Shown here: piece after piece, positions 1 to 6,028 of the stretch
Layout: the number at the start of each line of letters is the position of its first letter
Numbering within the stretch: the first letter of the stretch is position 1
NCBI GenBank assembly: GCA_012521455.1
Contig: JAAYMJ010000200.1
Location: 1 to 10,213 of the forward strand
Direction: 5' to 3'
Length of the DNA: 10,213 nucleotides
DNA from: Clostridiaceae bacterium
GTDB taxonomy: Bacteria > Bacillota > Clostridia > UMGS1883 > JAAYMJ01
Notes under the pieces: model-generated
The model's input: the letters and a program-made list of their open reading frames with translations, nothing else
Told to the model about the DNA's origin: nothing
Database searches by the model: none
Position numbers and translations under genes: made by a program

Positions 1-1
1 A

Positions 2-1516
2 AACGCCAGGGAAGCAATCCAGTGGCTTTATTTTGCGTATCTTGGCGCTATAAAGGAACAAAACGGGGCTGCCATGAGCTTGGGCAGGACTTCCACGTTT
101 TTGGATATCTACATTGAAAGGGACTTAAAAAACGGGGTTTTGACCGAAAGAGAAGCCCAGGAACTAATCGACGACTTTGTAATAAAACTAAGGGTGGCAA
201 GGCACCTAAGGACCCCTGAATACAACGAGCTTTTCGGAGGCGACCCCATGTGGATTACGGAAGGCTTAGGCGGCATGGCACTGGATGGGAGGACATTGGT
301 TACCAAAACAAGCTTCAGGTACCTAAACACCCTCTACAATTTATCCCCGGCGCCCGAGCCGAATCTGACGGTGCTATGGTCCGAAAAACTGCCTGAAGGG
401 TTTAAGAGGTTCTGCGCAAAGGTAAGCATTGACACCGACTCCATACAGTATGAAAACGACGACATAATGAGGCCCCGCTTTGGGGACGACTACGGTATCG
501 CATGCTGCGTATCCGCTATGAAAATCGGAAAACAAATGCAGTTCTTTGGCGCAAGGTGCAACCTTCCAAAGCTTTTACTCCTATCCCTAAATGGCGGGAA
601 GGACGAAAAAACAGGAATTCAGGTGGGCCCTGTCAGCGAAGTCTATGACGGGGAATACCTTGAGTACGACAAGGTTATGGATAGGTTTGCAAAATACCGT
701 GAATGGCTATGCAACCTATATGTTAACACCATGAACGCAATCCATTATATGCACGATAAATACTGCTATGAAAAACTGCAAATGGCCCTTCACGATACCG
801 AAGTTGAAAGGCTTATGGCCTTCGGCGTGGCGGGGTTATCCGTTGTGGCGGACTCATTGTCTGCGATAAAATACGCCCGCGTTAAACCCATAAAGAGCGA
901 AGAAGGCATAATTGTTGATTTTAAAATCGAAGGGGACTTCCCCAAATTCGGAAATGACGACGACAGGGTTGACCAAATTGCGGTAAAACTATTGGAAGAC
1001 ATGAACAAGGAACTTGCGAAAACGGCTGCGTACCGCGGCGCAAAACACACCTTGTCAGCGCTGACCATTACAAGCAACGTGGTATACGGCAAAAAAACAG
1101 GGGCAACCCCCGACGGGAGAAAAGCAGGGGAAGCCTTTGCGCCGGGCGCAAACCCAATGCATAACCGTGAACATGAAGGGGCGCTTGCGTCATTAAATTC
1201 CGTGGCAAAACTTCCTTATGAAAACTGCTACGACGGCATTTCCAACACCTTCACAATTGTGCCCCAGACTTTGGGAAAAGAGCCTAGGGAAAGGATTACA
1301 AACCTTGTTAGTATGTTGGACGGGTACTTCCATCAAAAGGCGCACCATATTAACGTGAATGTTTTAAATAAATCCCTTTTGGAAGAAGCCATGAAGGACC
1401 CTGCAAAGTATCCCAACCTCACCATCAGGGTTTCGGGGTACGCGGTGAACTTCCACAAGCTTTCAAAAGAGCAGCAGCTTGAAGTGCTAAAGAGAACCTA
1501 CCACGAAAGGGTTTAA
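2..1516 (+). CDS. pflB: Pyruvate formate-lyase (formate C-acetyltransferase), 5' truncated by window edge
   Basis: This glycyl-radical enzyme converts pyruvate and CoA to acetyl-CoA and formate, in the cytoplasm of fermenting anaerobes. The frame is open from base 2, and the first visible residues ([20 protein letters not shown], then [17 protein letters not shown]) are typical PFL sequence. The ATG at 74 is therefore internal and not the start. About 504 residues are visible; the family is usually about 740-760, so roughly a third is missing at the N-terminus. The catalytic cysteine pair (IACCVS) is encoded at 503-508. The radical-bearing glycine, in the motif RVSGYAVNF, is at codon 1436-1438, near the C-terminus as expected. 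The protein looks intact and active. A terminator follows 20-odd bases after the stop, so no activase gene (pflA) is co-transcribed downstream. The promoter lies outside the window. Confidence 0.97.
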   Translation, partial: NAREAIQWLYFAYLGAIKEQNGAAMSLGRTSTFLDIYIERDLKNGVLTEREAQELIDDFVIKLRVARHLRTPEYNELFGGDPMWITEGLGGMALDGRTLVTKTSFRYLNTLYNLSPAPEPNLTVLWSEKLPEGFKRFCAKVSIDTDSIQYENDDIMRPRFGDDYGIACCVSAMKIGKQMQFFGARCNLPKLLLLSLNGGKDEKTGIQVGPVSEVYDGEYLEYDKVMDRFAKYREWLCNLYVNTMNAIHYMHDKYCYEKLQMALHDTEVERLMAFGVAGLSVVADSLSAIKYARVKPIKSEEGIIVDFKIEGDFPKFGNDDDRVDQIAVKLLEDMNKELAKTAAYRGAKHTLSALTITSNVVYGKKTGATPDGRKAGEAFAPGANPMHNREHEGALASLNSVAKLPYENCYDGISNTFTIVPQTLGKEPRERITNLVSMLDGYFHQKAHHINVNVLNKSLLEEAMKDPAKYPNLTIRVSGYAVNFHKLSKEQQLEVLKRTYHERV

Positions 1517-1537
1517 TTGTTTGGATATATAAATTAA

Positions 1538-1573
1538 TAAAAAGGCGTGTTTTTAGAAAAACACGCCTTTTTT
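1538..1573 (+). terminator. Intrinsic terminator of pflB
   Basis: A strong stem pairs AAAGGCGTGT with ACACGCCTTT, extended by flanking A/T pairs, around a short loop at about 1552-1559. A run of six T follows. It starts about 22 bases after the pflB stop. The A-run before the stem would let it work weakly on the other strand too. Confidence 0.85.
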
Positions 1574-1726
1574 GCGTTTTAAAAAATTTTATAAAAACGC
1601 CCGCAATCCCCCGTGAAGGCCTAAATTTAAGGCTTTAGCGTTTTTTTAATGTTTTTGGCGCTAAATTTTTCAAGTTTAATTTTTAAAGTTTTGACACAAT
1701 CTAATACAGGAATTTAAAAAATAGAA
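1574..1726. other. AT-rich spacer with short GCGTTTT/AAAACGC inverted arms
   Basis: No coding region is visible. GCGTTTT at 1574-1580, AAAAACGC at 1593-1600 and GCGTTTTT at 1638-1645 can pair in alternative ways: 1574-1580 with 1594-1600, or 1593-1600 with 1638-1645. The latter ends in a T7 run and could act as a back-up terminator behind pflB. A TTGACA at 1691-1696 has no convincing -10 at the right distance. Confidence 0.35.
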
Positions 1727-1756
1727 TGAATAATTTTTGAAAGTTAATTAATACTA
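1727..1756 (+). promoter_or_regulatory. Candidate forespore (sigma-G/sigma-F type) promoter for the cot-like pair
   Basis: TGAATA at 1727-1732 and AATACTA at 1750-1756 are separated by 17 bases. Sigma-G promoters in Bacillus have GAATA-like -35 and CATnnTA -10 elements at about this spacing, so only the leading C of the -10 differs. The predicted start would fall roughly 25 bases before the ATG at 1788, leaving room for the ribosome binding site AAAGGAG at 1774-1780. The region is very AT-rich, so a chance match is possible. Confidence 0.45.
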
Positions 1757-1787
1757 AGGTTAGAAAATAAATGAAAGGAGTAATTAC

Positions 1788-1973
1788 ATGGCAAATTTAA
1801 ACCAAGTTGAATTGCAAAACTTACGTCATTTAATCGGTTCCCATGACACCGCTATTCAAAAATTCACAACTTACGCACAGCAGGCAACCGACCCCCAGGT
1901 AAAAGCCTTCTTCCAAAAACAAGTTCAAGACGCACAAGCAACAAAACAAAAACTAATGTCATTTTTAAACTAG
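1788..1973 (+). CDS. Small CotF-like spore protein (61 aa)
   Basis: This is a 61-residue, mostly alpha-helical, Gln/Lys/Thr-rich cytosolic-type protein with no signal peptide, membrane segment or cysteine. The N-terminal pattern ELQNLRHLIGSHDT and the C-terminal pattern QDAQATKQKLMSFLN resemble small proteins annotated as spore coat or CotF-like in Clostridia and Bacillus. They probably form a two-helix hairpin. The ATG at 1788 is preceded by AAAGGAG at 1774-1780. It is the first gene of a two-gene operon: its TAG stop overlaps the AGGAGG of the next gene. Related short CotF-like proteins of Bacillus (YraG/YraF type) are forespore-expressed, which agrees with the candidate promoter upstream. 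The biochemical role is not known; assignment to the spore is by family resemblance. Confidence 0.8.
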   Translation: MANLNQVELQNLRHLIGSHDTAIQKFTTYAQQATDPQVKAFFQKQVQDAQATKQKLMSFLN

Positions 1974-1985
1974 GAGGATAAGGAT

Positions 1986-2228
1986 ATGCAGGAAAAATAT
2001 ATGGTAAATGACGCGCTATCCGGTGTTAAAAGCGAATTGACTTTTTATCAAAATACAATTGCCGAATGTCAAAACCCGGAACTTAGAAACACCATCATCC
2101 AAATCAGGAATTCATGTGAACAAAGCCAGTATGAGCTATTTAAACTAGCTCAGCAAAAAGGTTATTATACACCTGCGCAAATGGCTCAGCCTCAAGAAGT
2201 GCAGGCAGTAAGAAGCCAGCTACAATAA
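1986..2228 (+). CDS. Spore coat protein, CotF family (80 aa)
   Basis: This 80-residue protein carries the short CotF-type domain: MVNDALSGVKSELTFYQ, then a central ECQNPELRNTIIQIRNSCEQSQYELFKLAQQKGYY block, then a Gln/Pro-rich tail. CotF-family proteins associate with the spore coat or are made in the forespore; their exact function is unknown. There are two predicted helices, no membrane segment, and two cysteines at about residues 28 and 44. The ATG at 1986 is set by AGGAGG at 1972-1977, which overlaps the upstream stop codon; the genes are 12 bases apart and surely co-transcribed. A second in-frame ATG six codons in lacks such a site. An intrinsic terminator follows 24 bases after the stop. 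Confidence 0.85.
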   Translation: MQEKYMVNDALSGVKSELTFYQNTIAECQNPELRNTIIQIRNSCEQSQYELFKLAQQKGYYTPAQMAQPQEVQAVRSQLQ

Positions 2229-2252
2229 CACAAACTCCTACACTCCAAATTG

Positions 2253-2285
2253 AAAAACCTCCCTATGATATATAGGGGGTTTTTC
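2253..2285 (+). terminator. Intrinsic terminator of the cot-like operon
   Basis: AAAAACCTCCCTAT pairs with ATAGGGGGTTTTT, with one T-G wobble, around a loop of about five bases. It ends in a T5 run. It lies 24 bases after the CotF-like stop. Confidence 0.85.
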
Positions 2286-2342
2286 TAATTATATTACATA
2301 TACAAAAACCCTTAAAAACATTTTAAGCTTATGTTCTCTTTT

Positions 2343-2373
2343 AAAACCTCCAATGTTATGTTGGAGGTTTTTT
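2343..2373. terminator. Second hairpin terminator, probably bidirectional
   Basis: AAAACCTCCAA (2343-2353) pairs perfectly with TTGGAGGTTTT (2361-2371) around a 7-base loop. T6 follows on the + strand, and T4 on the - strand. On + it would back up the cot terminator. On - it would end any leftward transcript from the 2374-2530 interval. Confidence 0.7.
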
Positions 2374-2522
2374 GCATAGTGAAAACCACGTGGTAGCCCC
2401 TCAAAAGAGGTTAACCTGTGAACGGTATCTAAAGTAAAAAAGTTTATTTATAATTTTTCAAAAATATTCTGGACAACAAAAGACGCGCTTGTTCTGCCTG
2501 TAGTGTGCAAGGCTATGCCCGA
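2374..2522. ncRNA. Possible structured RNA between two terminators (orientation unresolved)
   Basis: No reading frame is present in this interval, but it has dense small inverted repeats. These include ACCACGTGGT, a CCTC-AAAA-GAGG hairpin, AGGTTAACCT, and GGACAA (2471-2476) pairing with TTGTTC about 12 bases on. GGTAGCC near the left end can pair imperfectly with GGCTATGCC near the right end, which would close the whole element on the + strand. On the - strand, TTGTCC (2476-2471) and TATAAA (2452-2447) are 18 bases apart and could drive a roughly 100-nt RNA ending at the 2343-2373 hairpin. I do not recognise a known family; 6S RNA is one to test. This and the flanking terminators account for the gene-free stretch 2229-2604. 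Confidence 0.25.
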
Positions 2523-2555
2523 AAATGAAAAACCCCCCGTTTTACGGGGGGATAC
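2523..2555 (-). terminator. Intrinsic terminator of the nfeD-SPFH operon
   Basis: CCCCCCGT (2533-2540) pairs with ACGGGGGG (2544-2551) around a tiny loop. Read leftward, the stem is followed by TTTTT (2532-2528). Read rightward there is no T-run, so it serves the leftward operon, whose last stop is about 50 bases away. Confidence 0.85.
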
Positions 2556-2604
2556 TTATTAATCAATTTGAAAATTACATAATACATGACTGACGTTTAG
2601 AAAT

Positions 2605-3486
2605 TCATTCCTTTACCATTTCTTTTAAACTTGCGGCTAATGATGCCAGGTTTTGAATTTCCGAGGGGATAATAATTTTTGTGCTTTTCCCGTCAGCCAC
2701 TTTTTCTAAGGATTCCAAACTTTTTAAGGCAATTACGTTTTGGTTGGGGTTTGCCTCATTAAGAAGCTTTATCCCCTGGGCTATTGCCTCCTGAACCTTC
2801 AAAATTGCCTCCGCTTCCCCTTCGGCTTCCTTTATTTGAGCCATTTTTTTGGCTTCCGCCCTTAAAATCATGGCCTCTTTCTCACCTTCGGCAACAAGGA
2901 TTGCGCTCTTTTTTTCACCTTCTGCCTTAAGGATTGCTTCCCTGCGCTCGCGTTCCGCCTTCATTTGCTTTTCCATGGCGTCTTGGATTTCCCTGGGCGG
3001 GATTATGTTTTTAAGTTCAACCCTGTTAATTTTAATTCCCCATGGGTCAGTCGCCTCATCCAGGATAGTTCTCATTTTTGCATTTATAATGTCGCGGGAA
3101 GTGAGCGTTTCGTCAAGTTCCAAATCCCCTATAATATTTCGCAAGGTTGTAGCCGTCAGGTTTTCAATTGCCATCATTGGGTTTTCAACGCCGTAGGCAT
3201 AAAGTTTCGGGTCGGTGATTTGAAAATATATAACGGTGTCAATCTGCATGGTAACATTGTCCTTTGTAATCACAGGTTGCGGCGGGAAATCCACCACCTG
3301 CTCTTTTAGGCTCATCACCTTTGCCACTCTTTCAATTAGCGGGATTTTTACATGCAGCCCCACATGCCAGGTGGCCTGATAGGCGCCCAGGCGCTCTACC
3401 ACATAGGCCTTTGCCTGGGGCACAATTTTTATATTGGATATTAGCAAAATAAAAACAATCACAATAAGCGCAATCAAATAAGGCAT
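2605..3486 (-). CDS. SPFH/band 7 (stomatin-like) membrane scaffold protein
   Basis: This 293-residue protein has one N-terminal hydrophobic segment (about residues 2-19) followed by the SPFH/band 7 domain (about 20-190). Typical family stretches include RLGAYQATWHVGLHVKIPLIERV, VTMQIDTVIYFQITDP, and DPWGIKINRVELKNIIPP. An Ala/Glu/Lys coiled coil follows (about 170-235) with repeated AEGEK-type units, then a short C-terminal tail. Stomatin/QmcA-type proteins oligomerise on the inner membrane face and organise membrane microdomains or regulate proteases; the client here is unknown. It is encoded directly after an NfeD-type partner, the standard pairing for this family. The ATG at 3486 has AGGAGG seven bases upstream, overlapping the nfeD stop. 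Length and domain order are normal. Confidence 0.93.
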   Translation of the reverse strand: MPYLIALIVIVFILLISNIKIVPQAKAYVVERLGAYQATWHVGLHVKIPLIERVAKVMSLKEQVVDFPPQPVITKDNVTMQIDTVIYFQITDPKLYAYGVENPMMAIENLTATTLRNIIGDLELDETLTSRDIINAKMRTILDEATDPWGIKINRVELKNIIPPREIQDAMEKQMKAERERREAILKAEGEKKSAILVAEGEKEAMILRAEAKKMAQIKEAEGEAEAILKVQEAIAQGIKLLNEANPNQNVIALKSLESLEKVADGKSTKIIIPSEIQNLASLAASLKEMVKE

Positions 3487-3497
3487 AAGTAAACCTC

Positions 3498-3941
3498 CTA
3501 ATTTTGTTTTTCAACTATCAATTTTACCCCTCTGATATCCTTTACAATCACTTTTTCCCCTTTTTTTATATTTTCCTCGCTTGAAGCCGACCAGATTTGG
3601 TTTAATACCTTTACCTGGCCGGTGCCTTTTATGTTATCTATCTCCTCGATTACAACCCCTGTCTTTCCGATAACCCTGTCCGCGTTGGTTGCTTCTTTTT
3701 TTGCCATAAGTTTTTTGTCCACAAAAGGTTTTGTAAAAATTAAAAGCACAAAGCTTACCACGAAAAAGACCGCAATCTGCCAATAAAAGGGCGCGCCAAG
3801 AAAAGCCAAAACCAAAGAAAACAGGCTTCCGATGGCAAACCAGGTGGTAAGAAGGCTAACAGTAGCCGCCTCGATTACAATAAAGGCAACTAACAATATA
3901 AGCCAAAGTAATATGTCGGGATTTAAAATTAGCTGGTCCAT
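3498..3941 (-). CDS. NfeD-like membrane protein (short, protease-less form)
   Basis: This 147-residue protein has three hydrophobic segments (about residues 10-27, 31-49 and 53-70). A soluble C-terminal domain of about 60 residues (RVIGKTGVVIEE ... GTGQVKVLNQIWSA ... GEKVIVKDIRGVKLIVEK) matches the OB-fold of NfeD. It lacks the N-terminal ClpP-like serine protease of long NfeD proteins. NfeD proteins bind SPFH partners through this domain; here the partner follows 11 bases downstream. The frame is open to an ATG at 3986, but that codon overlaps the -10 box of the promoter and has no ribosome binding site. The ATG at 3941 follows a purine-rich GGGGGG/GCGGGA stretch and begins just before the first membrane segment, so I choose it. 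Confidence 0.9.
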   Translation of the reverse strand: MDQLILNPDILLWLILLVAFIVIEAATVSLLTTWFAIGSLFSLVLAFLGAPFYWQIAVFFVVSFVLLIFTKPFVDKKLMAKKEATNADRVIGKTGVVIEEIDNIKGTGQVKVLNQIWSASSEENIKKGEKVIVKDIRGVKLIVEKQN

Positions 3942-3984
3942 ATTATCCCGCCCCCCTTTATATAAAAATAAATAAGCTAGTTTC

Positions 3985-4013
3985 ATTATATCAGATGACG
4001 GGTTTTATAACAA
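3985..4013 (-). promoter_or_regulatory. Extended -10 promoter of the nfeD-SPFH operon
   Basis: On the - strand, TTGTTA (4013-4008) and a perfect TATAAT (3990-3985) are separated by exactly 17 bases, with TG one base before the -10. This is a strong housekeeping sigma-A type promoter. The transcript would start near 3978, giving a 5' leader of about 37 bases to the ATG at 3941. Confidence 0.75.
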
Positions 4014-4181
4014 TCAAAAACTTTCCCTTTGTGTTTTTCAATAAAGGATTGGTTTTTAAAAAATTTATTTTTATGCATATAAAATTTATAAAACAATATG
4101 GTTTTTTAACAGAAAACCACAAAAAATTGACTAATGCAAAAGATTATCAAGCCCATTTTTATTGTAAAAAACCAAAGTGAG

Positions 4182-4648
4182 TTTTCCACATAAATACGTG
4201 TATAAGCCAAAAAATTTAACCTTAAAAATAAATGATTATGTCAACTTCTATTAACATAATTATACACATATCCACAGGCTTATCCCACTACTTTTCCACC
4301 TAAAACAGCCCTGATTTTTAGGTTATACACAGAGTTATCCACATTATCCACAGAAATTCACTTAATTTTTCCACATTTCCATAAAAAATTTTCCACCTTG
4401 AAAATGGTGGATTTTTCAGGTTTACAAAATTATTTTACACTAATTGCCATATAGCATTTTGCACAATTAAAACACATAATTTTATATGTAGCATGATGAA
4501 TGTATAAAATTTCGCCTGCTTTGCCTTTTAGTTTGGCAAATAAAAAATTTTATAAATGTTTTTGCATAGTTATGCACAAAAAAGCACAAAACATCCCCAA
4601 AGTAAATTGTTATTATTTTTGGTGCTAATTTCTTGAAAATTATGCACC
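4182..4648 (+). other. DnaA-box cluster (origin-like or DnaA-titration locus)
   Basis: Five perfect TTATNCACA boxes occur on the + strand: 4260-4268, 4323-4331, 4335-4343, 4344-4352 and 4570-4578. Those at 4335 and 4344 abut head to tail. Boxes one base off are at 4182-4190, 4268-4276, 4367-4375, 4457-4465 and 4640-4648 (+), and 4197-4205 (- strand). Two-off sites include 4292-4300, 4389-4397 and 4433-4441. Such density with AT-rich flanks is typical of bacterial replication origins. However, dnaA, dnaN, rpmH or a plasmid rep gene, usually adjacent to origins, are not in the window. A DnaA-binding regulatory or titration cluster is the main alternative. Confidence 0.75.
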
Positions 4649-4661
4649 TGTATTTTATAAT
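4633..4661 (+). promoter_or_regulatory. Promoter of the HisD-like operon, with DnaA box in the spacer
   Basis: TTGAAA (4633-4638) and a perfect TATAAT (4656-4661) are separated by exactly 17 bases. The start would be near 4668, giving a leader of about 29 bases. This is too short for a T-box or attenuator. A near-consensus DnaA box, TTATGCACC (4640-4648), occupies the spacer, so bound DnaA could block RNA polymerase. Confidence 0.75.
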
Positions 4662-4696
4662 TATACTTAATATATAAATTCAGGGGGTTTTGTCAA

Positions 4697-5995
4697 ATGG
4701 AAGTAAATATTTTTAGGTTGGATAGTATCTCTCCCGAGGAGAAGGAAAGGCTCATTAAAAGGGCTGAAATCGACATAACCGACAAAATGGAGCTGGCAAA
4801 AAGCGTTTCTGAGGATATAAAACTAAACGGGGACAGCGCGCTTTTAAAATACACTGAAAAATTTGACGGGGTAAAATTAACCCCTGACAGGATAAAGGTT
4901 AAAAAAGAAGAAATTGAGGAAGGTTATAAGAGGCTTTCCCCAAAGACAAGGGAAGCGTTAGAGTATGCCGCGAAAAACATAAAGGCTTTTCACGAAAAGC
5001 AAAAACCCAAGCCGGTTTGGTTTACATACACCGACTCAGGCCTAATGGTGGGGGAAAAAACCACGCCGTTGGATGATGTTTGCTTGTATGTGCCCCGGGG
5101 AAAGGGAAGTTTCCCTTCGGTTTTATTAATGCTTGGGATACCTGCAAAAGTCGCGGGGGTGGAAAGAATTGTGGTCGTAACCCCGCCCAATGAAGCGGGG
5201 GAAGTGGATGACGCGATTTTAGCCGCGGCAAAAATTATCGGGATTGATGAAATATATAAAGCGGGCGGGATTCAGGCGGTTGCCGCCGTTGCGTTTGGCA
5301 CCGAAACCATACCCAAGTGCCACAAAATCATAGGCCCTGGAAATGCCTATGCCACAGCGGCAAAAAGGTATCTTGCCAATTACATCGACTCATCCCTTCC
5401 CGCAGGGCCAAGCGAGTGCATTATTTTAGCAGATGAGTATCAGGACCCAAAGAAGGTTGCTTTAGACTGGATGATTGAAGCCGAACACGGGCCTGATTCT
5501 GCCGCCCTTTTGGTAACCCATTCGGAAGAGCTGGCAAGGGCCGCAATTGAAATTGTAAAAGAAAATATTAAAAAAATCAGCCAAAGAAGGCGCGAGTTTG
5601 TGCAAACCAATTTTAAAACCTACGGCGGCGTGGTGCTAACAAAAAATTTGGAAGAAAGCATTGATTTTGTGAACGAATACGCCCCCGAGCACATGGAAAT
5701 TATGACCAAAAACCCCTTTGAGGTTTTGGAAAAAATCAAAAACGCAGGGGAAATATTGCTTGGCGACTACACACCGGTTACGCTTTGCAATTTCCTTTTA
5801 GGACCAAACGCAATCCTTCCCACAGGCGGATTTGCGAAAACCTATTCCAGCGTATCGGTGCTGGATTTTGTAAAGCGCTCATCCGTAGGGTACGCGACAA
5901 GGGAAGGGTTTTTGAAAGTGAAGGATTATGCTAAAGAAATAGCCGATGTTGAAGGCTTTGACACCCATGCGCTGGCTGTAAGCGACAGGGAATAA
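4697..5995 (+). CDS. HisD-family dehydrogenase (histidinol dehydrogenase-like), with altered metal/substrate residues
   Basis: This 432-residue protein has family length and the full HisD fold: GIPAKVAGVERIVVVTPP (147-164), AGGIQAVAAVAFGTETIP (189-206), KIIGPGNAYATAAKR (210-224), AGPSE (236-240), the catalytic pair in APEHM (E331, H332), and EGFDTH (E419, H424). Classical HisD oxidises L-histidinol to histidine with NAD and one zinc. Here the zinc-site Gln of QAEHD is Glu261 (EAEHG), the Gly-Asp-Tyr carrying the zinc Asp is Cys-Asn-Phe (N365), and the substrate His of NHVLPT is Ala372. H264 and H424 remain. The ATG at 4697 follows AGGGGG at 4682-4687. The protein is intact, with no sign of decay, but these changes suggest a paralogue with a different substrate or metal use. 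No other genuine histidine gene is nearby. Confidence 0.85.
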   Translation: MEVNIFRLDSISPEEKERLIKRAEIDITDKMELAKSVSEDIKLNGDSALLKYTEKFDGVKLTPDRIKVKKEEIEEGYKRLSPKTREALEYAAKNIKAFHEKQKPKPVWFTYTDSGLMVGEKTTPLDDVCLYVPRGKGSFPSVLLMLGIPAKVAGVERIVVVTPPNEAGEVDDAILAAAKIIGIDEIYKAGGIQAVAAVAFGTETIPKCHKIIGPGNAYATAAKRYLANYIDSSLPAGPSECIILADEYQDPKKVALDWMIEAEHGPDSAALLVTHSEELARAAIEIVKENIKKISQRRREFVQTNFKTYGGVVLTKNLEESIDFVNEYAPEHMEIMTKNPFEVLEKIKNAGEILLGDYTPVTLCNFLLGPNAILPTGGFAKTYSSVSVLDFVKRSSVGYATREGFLKVKDYAKEIADVEGFDTHALAVSDRE

Positions 5996-6028
5996 AATTT
6001 TGTTTTAAAAAGGGTTAGGAGTGGTATA

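Larger units (their letters stand above)
3987..4696. other. 710-base AT-rich intergenic region, gene-free
   Basis: The region lies between the divergent nfeD and HisD-like genes. I see no credible gene: the only longer frame (3995-4180, +) is low-complexity Lys/Phe-rich with no ribosome binding site. The region holds the nfeD promoter at its left end, the promoter of the HisD-like gene at its right end, a DnaA-box cluster between them, and two small hairpins. The hairpins are TCCACC/GGTGGA at 4392-4411, followed by T5, and TTTGCC/GGCAAA at 4520-4540. Long A/T-only or nearly A/T-only runs flank the boxes (about 4040-4110, 4541-4563 and 4651-4680). Confidence 0.8.

Noticed and set aside
1691..1727. 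TTGACA as a housekeeping -35 for the cot-like pair
   Set aside because: No good -10 at 16-18 bases; the nearest TAGAAT is 25 bases away. The TGAATA/AATACTA pair closer to the gene fits better.
2849..3309. Two long + strand frames opposite the SPFH gene
   Set aside because: Antisense shadows of a clear SPFH coding sequence, with no ribosome binding sites or recognisable protein features.
3995..4180. 61-codon + strand frame in the AT-rich intergenic region
   Set aside because: Low-complexity Lys/Phe/Ile composition, no ribosome binding site, overlaps the nfeD promoter, and resembles chance frames in AT-rich DNA.
4392..4416. TCCACC/GGTGGA hairpin with T5 as a true terminator
   Set aside because: Only six base pairs and no gene upstream on the + strand to terminate; one arm is simply part of a DnaA-like box.
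4182..4648. Calling this region the chromosomal oriC outright
   Set aside because: Box density fits, but no replication gene flanks it and strand skew across the replicon cannot be judged from 10 kb; kept as origin-like.
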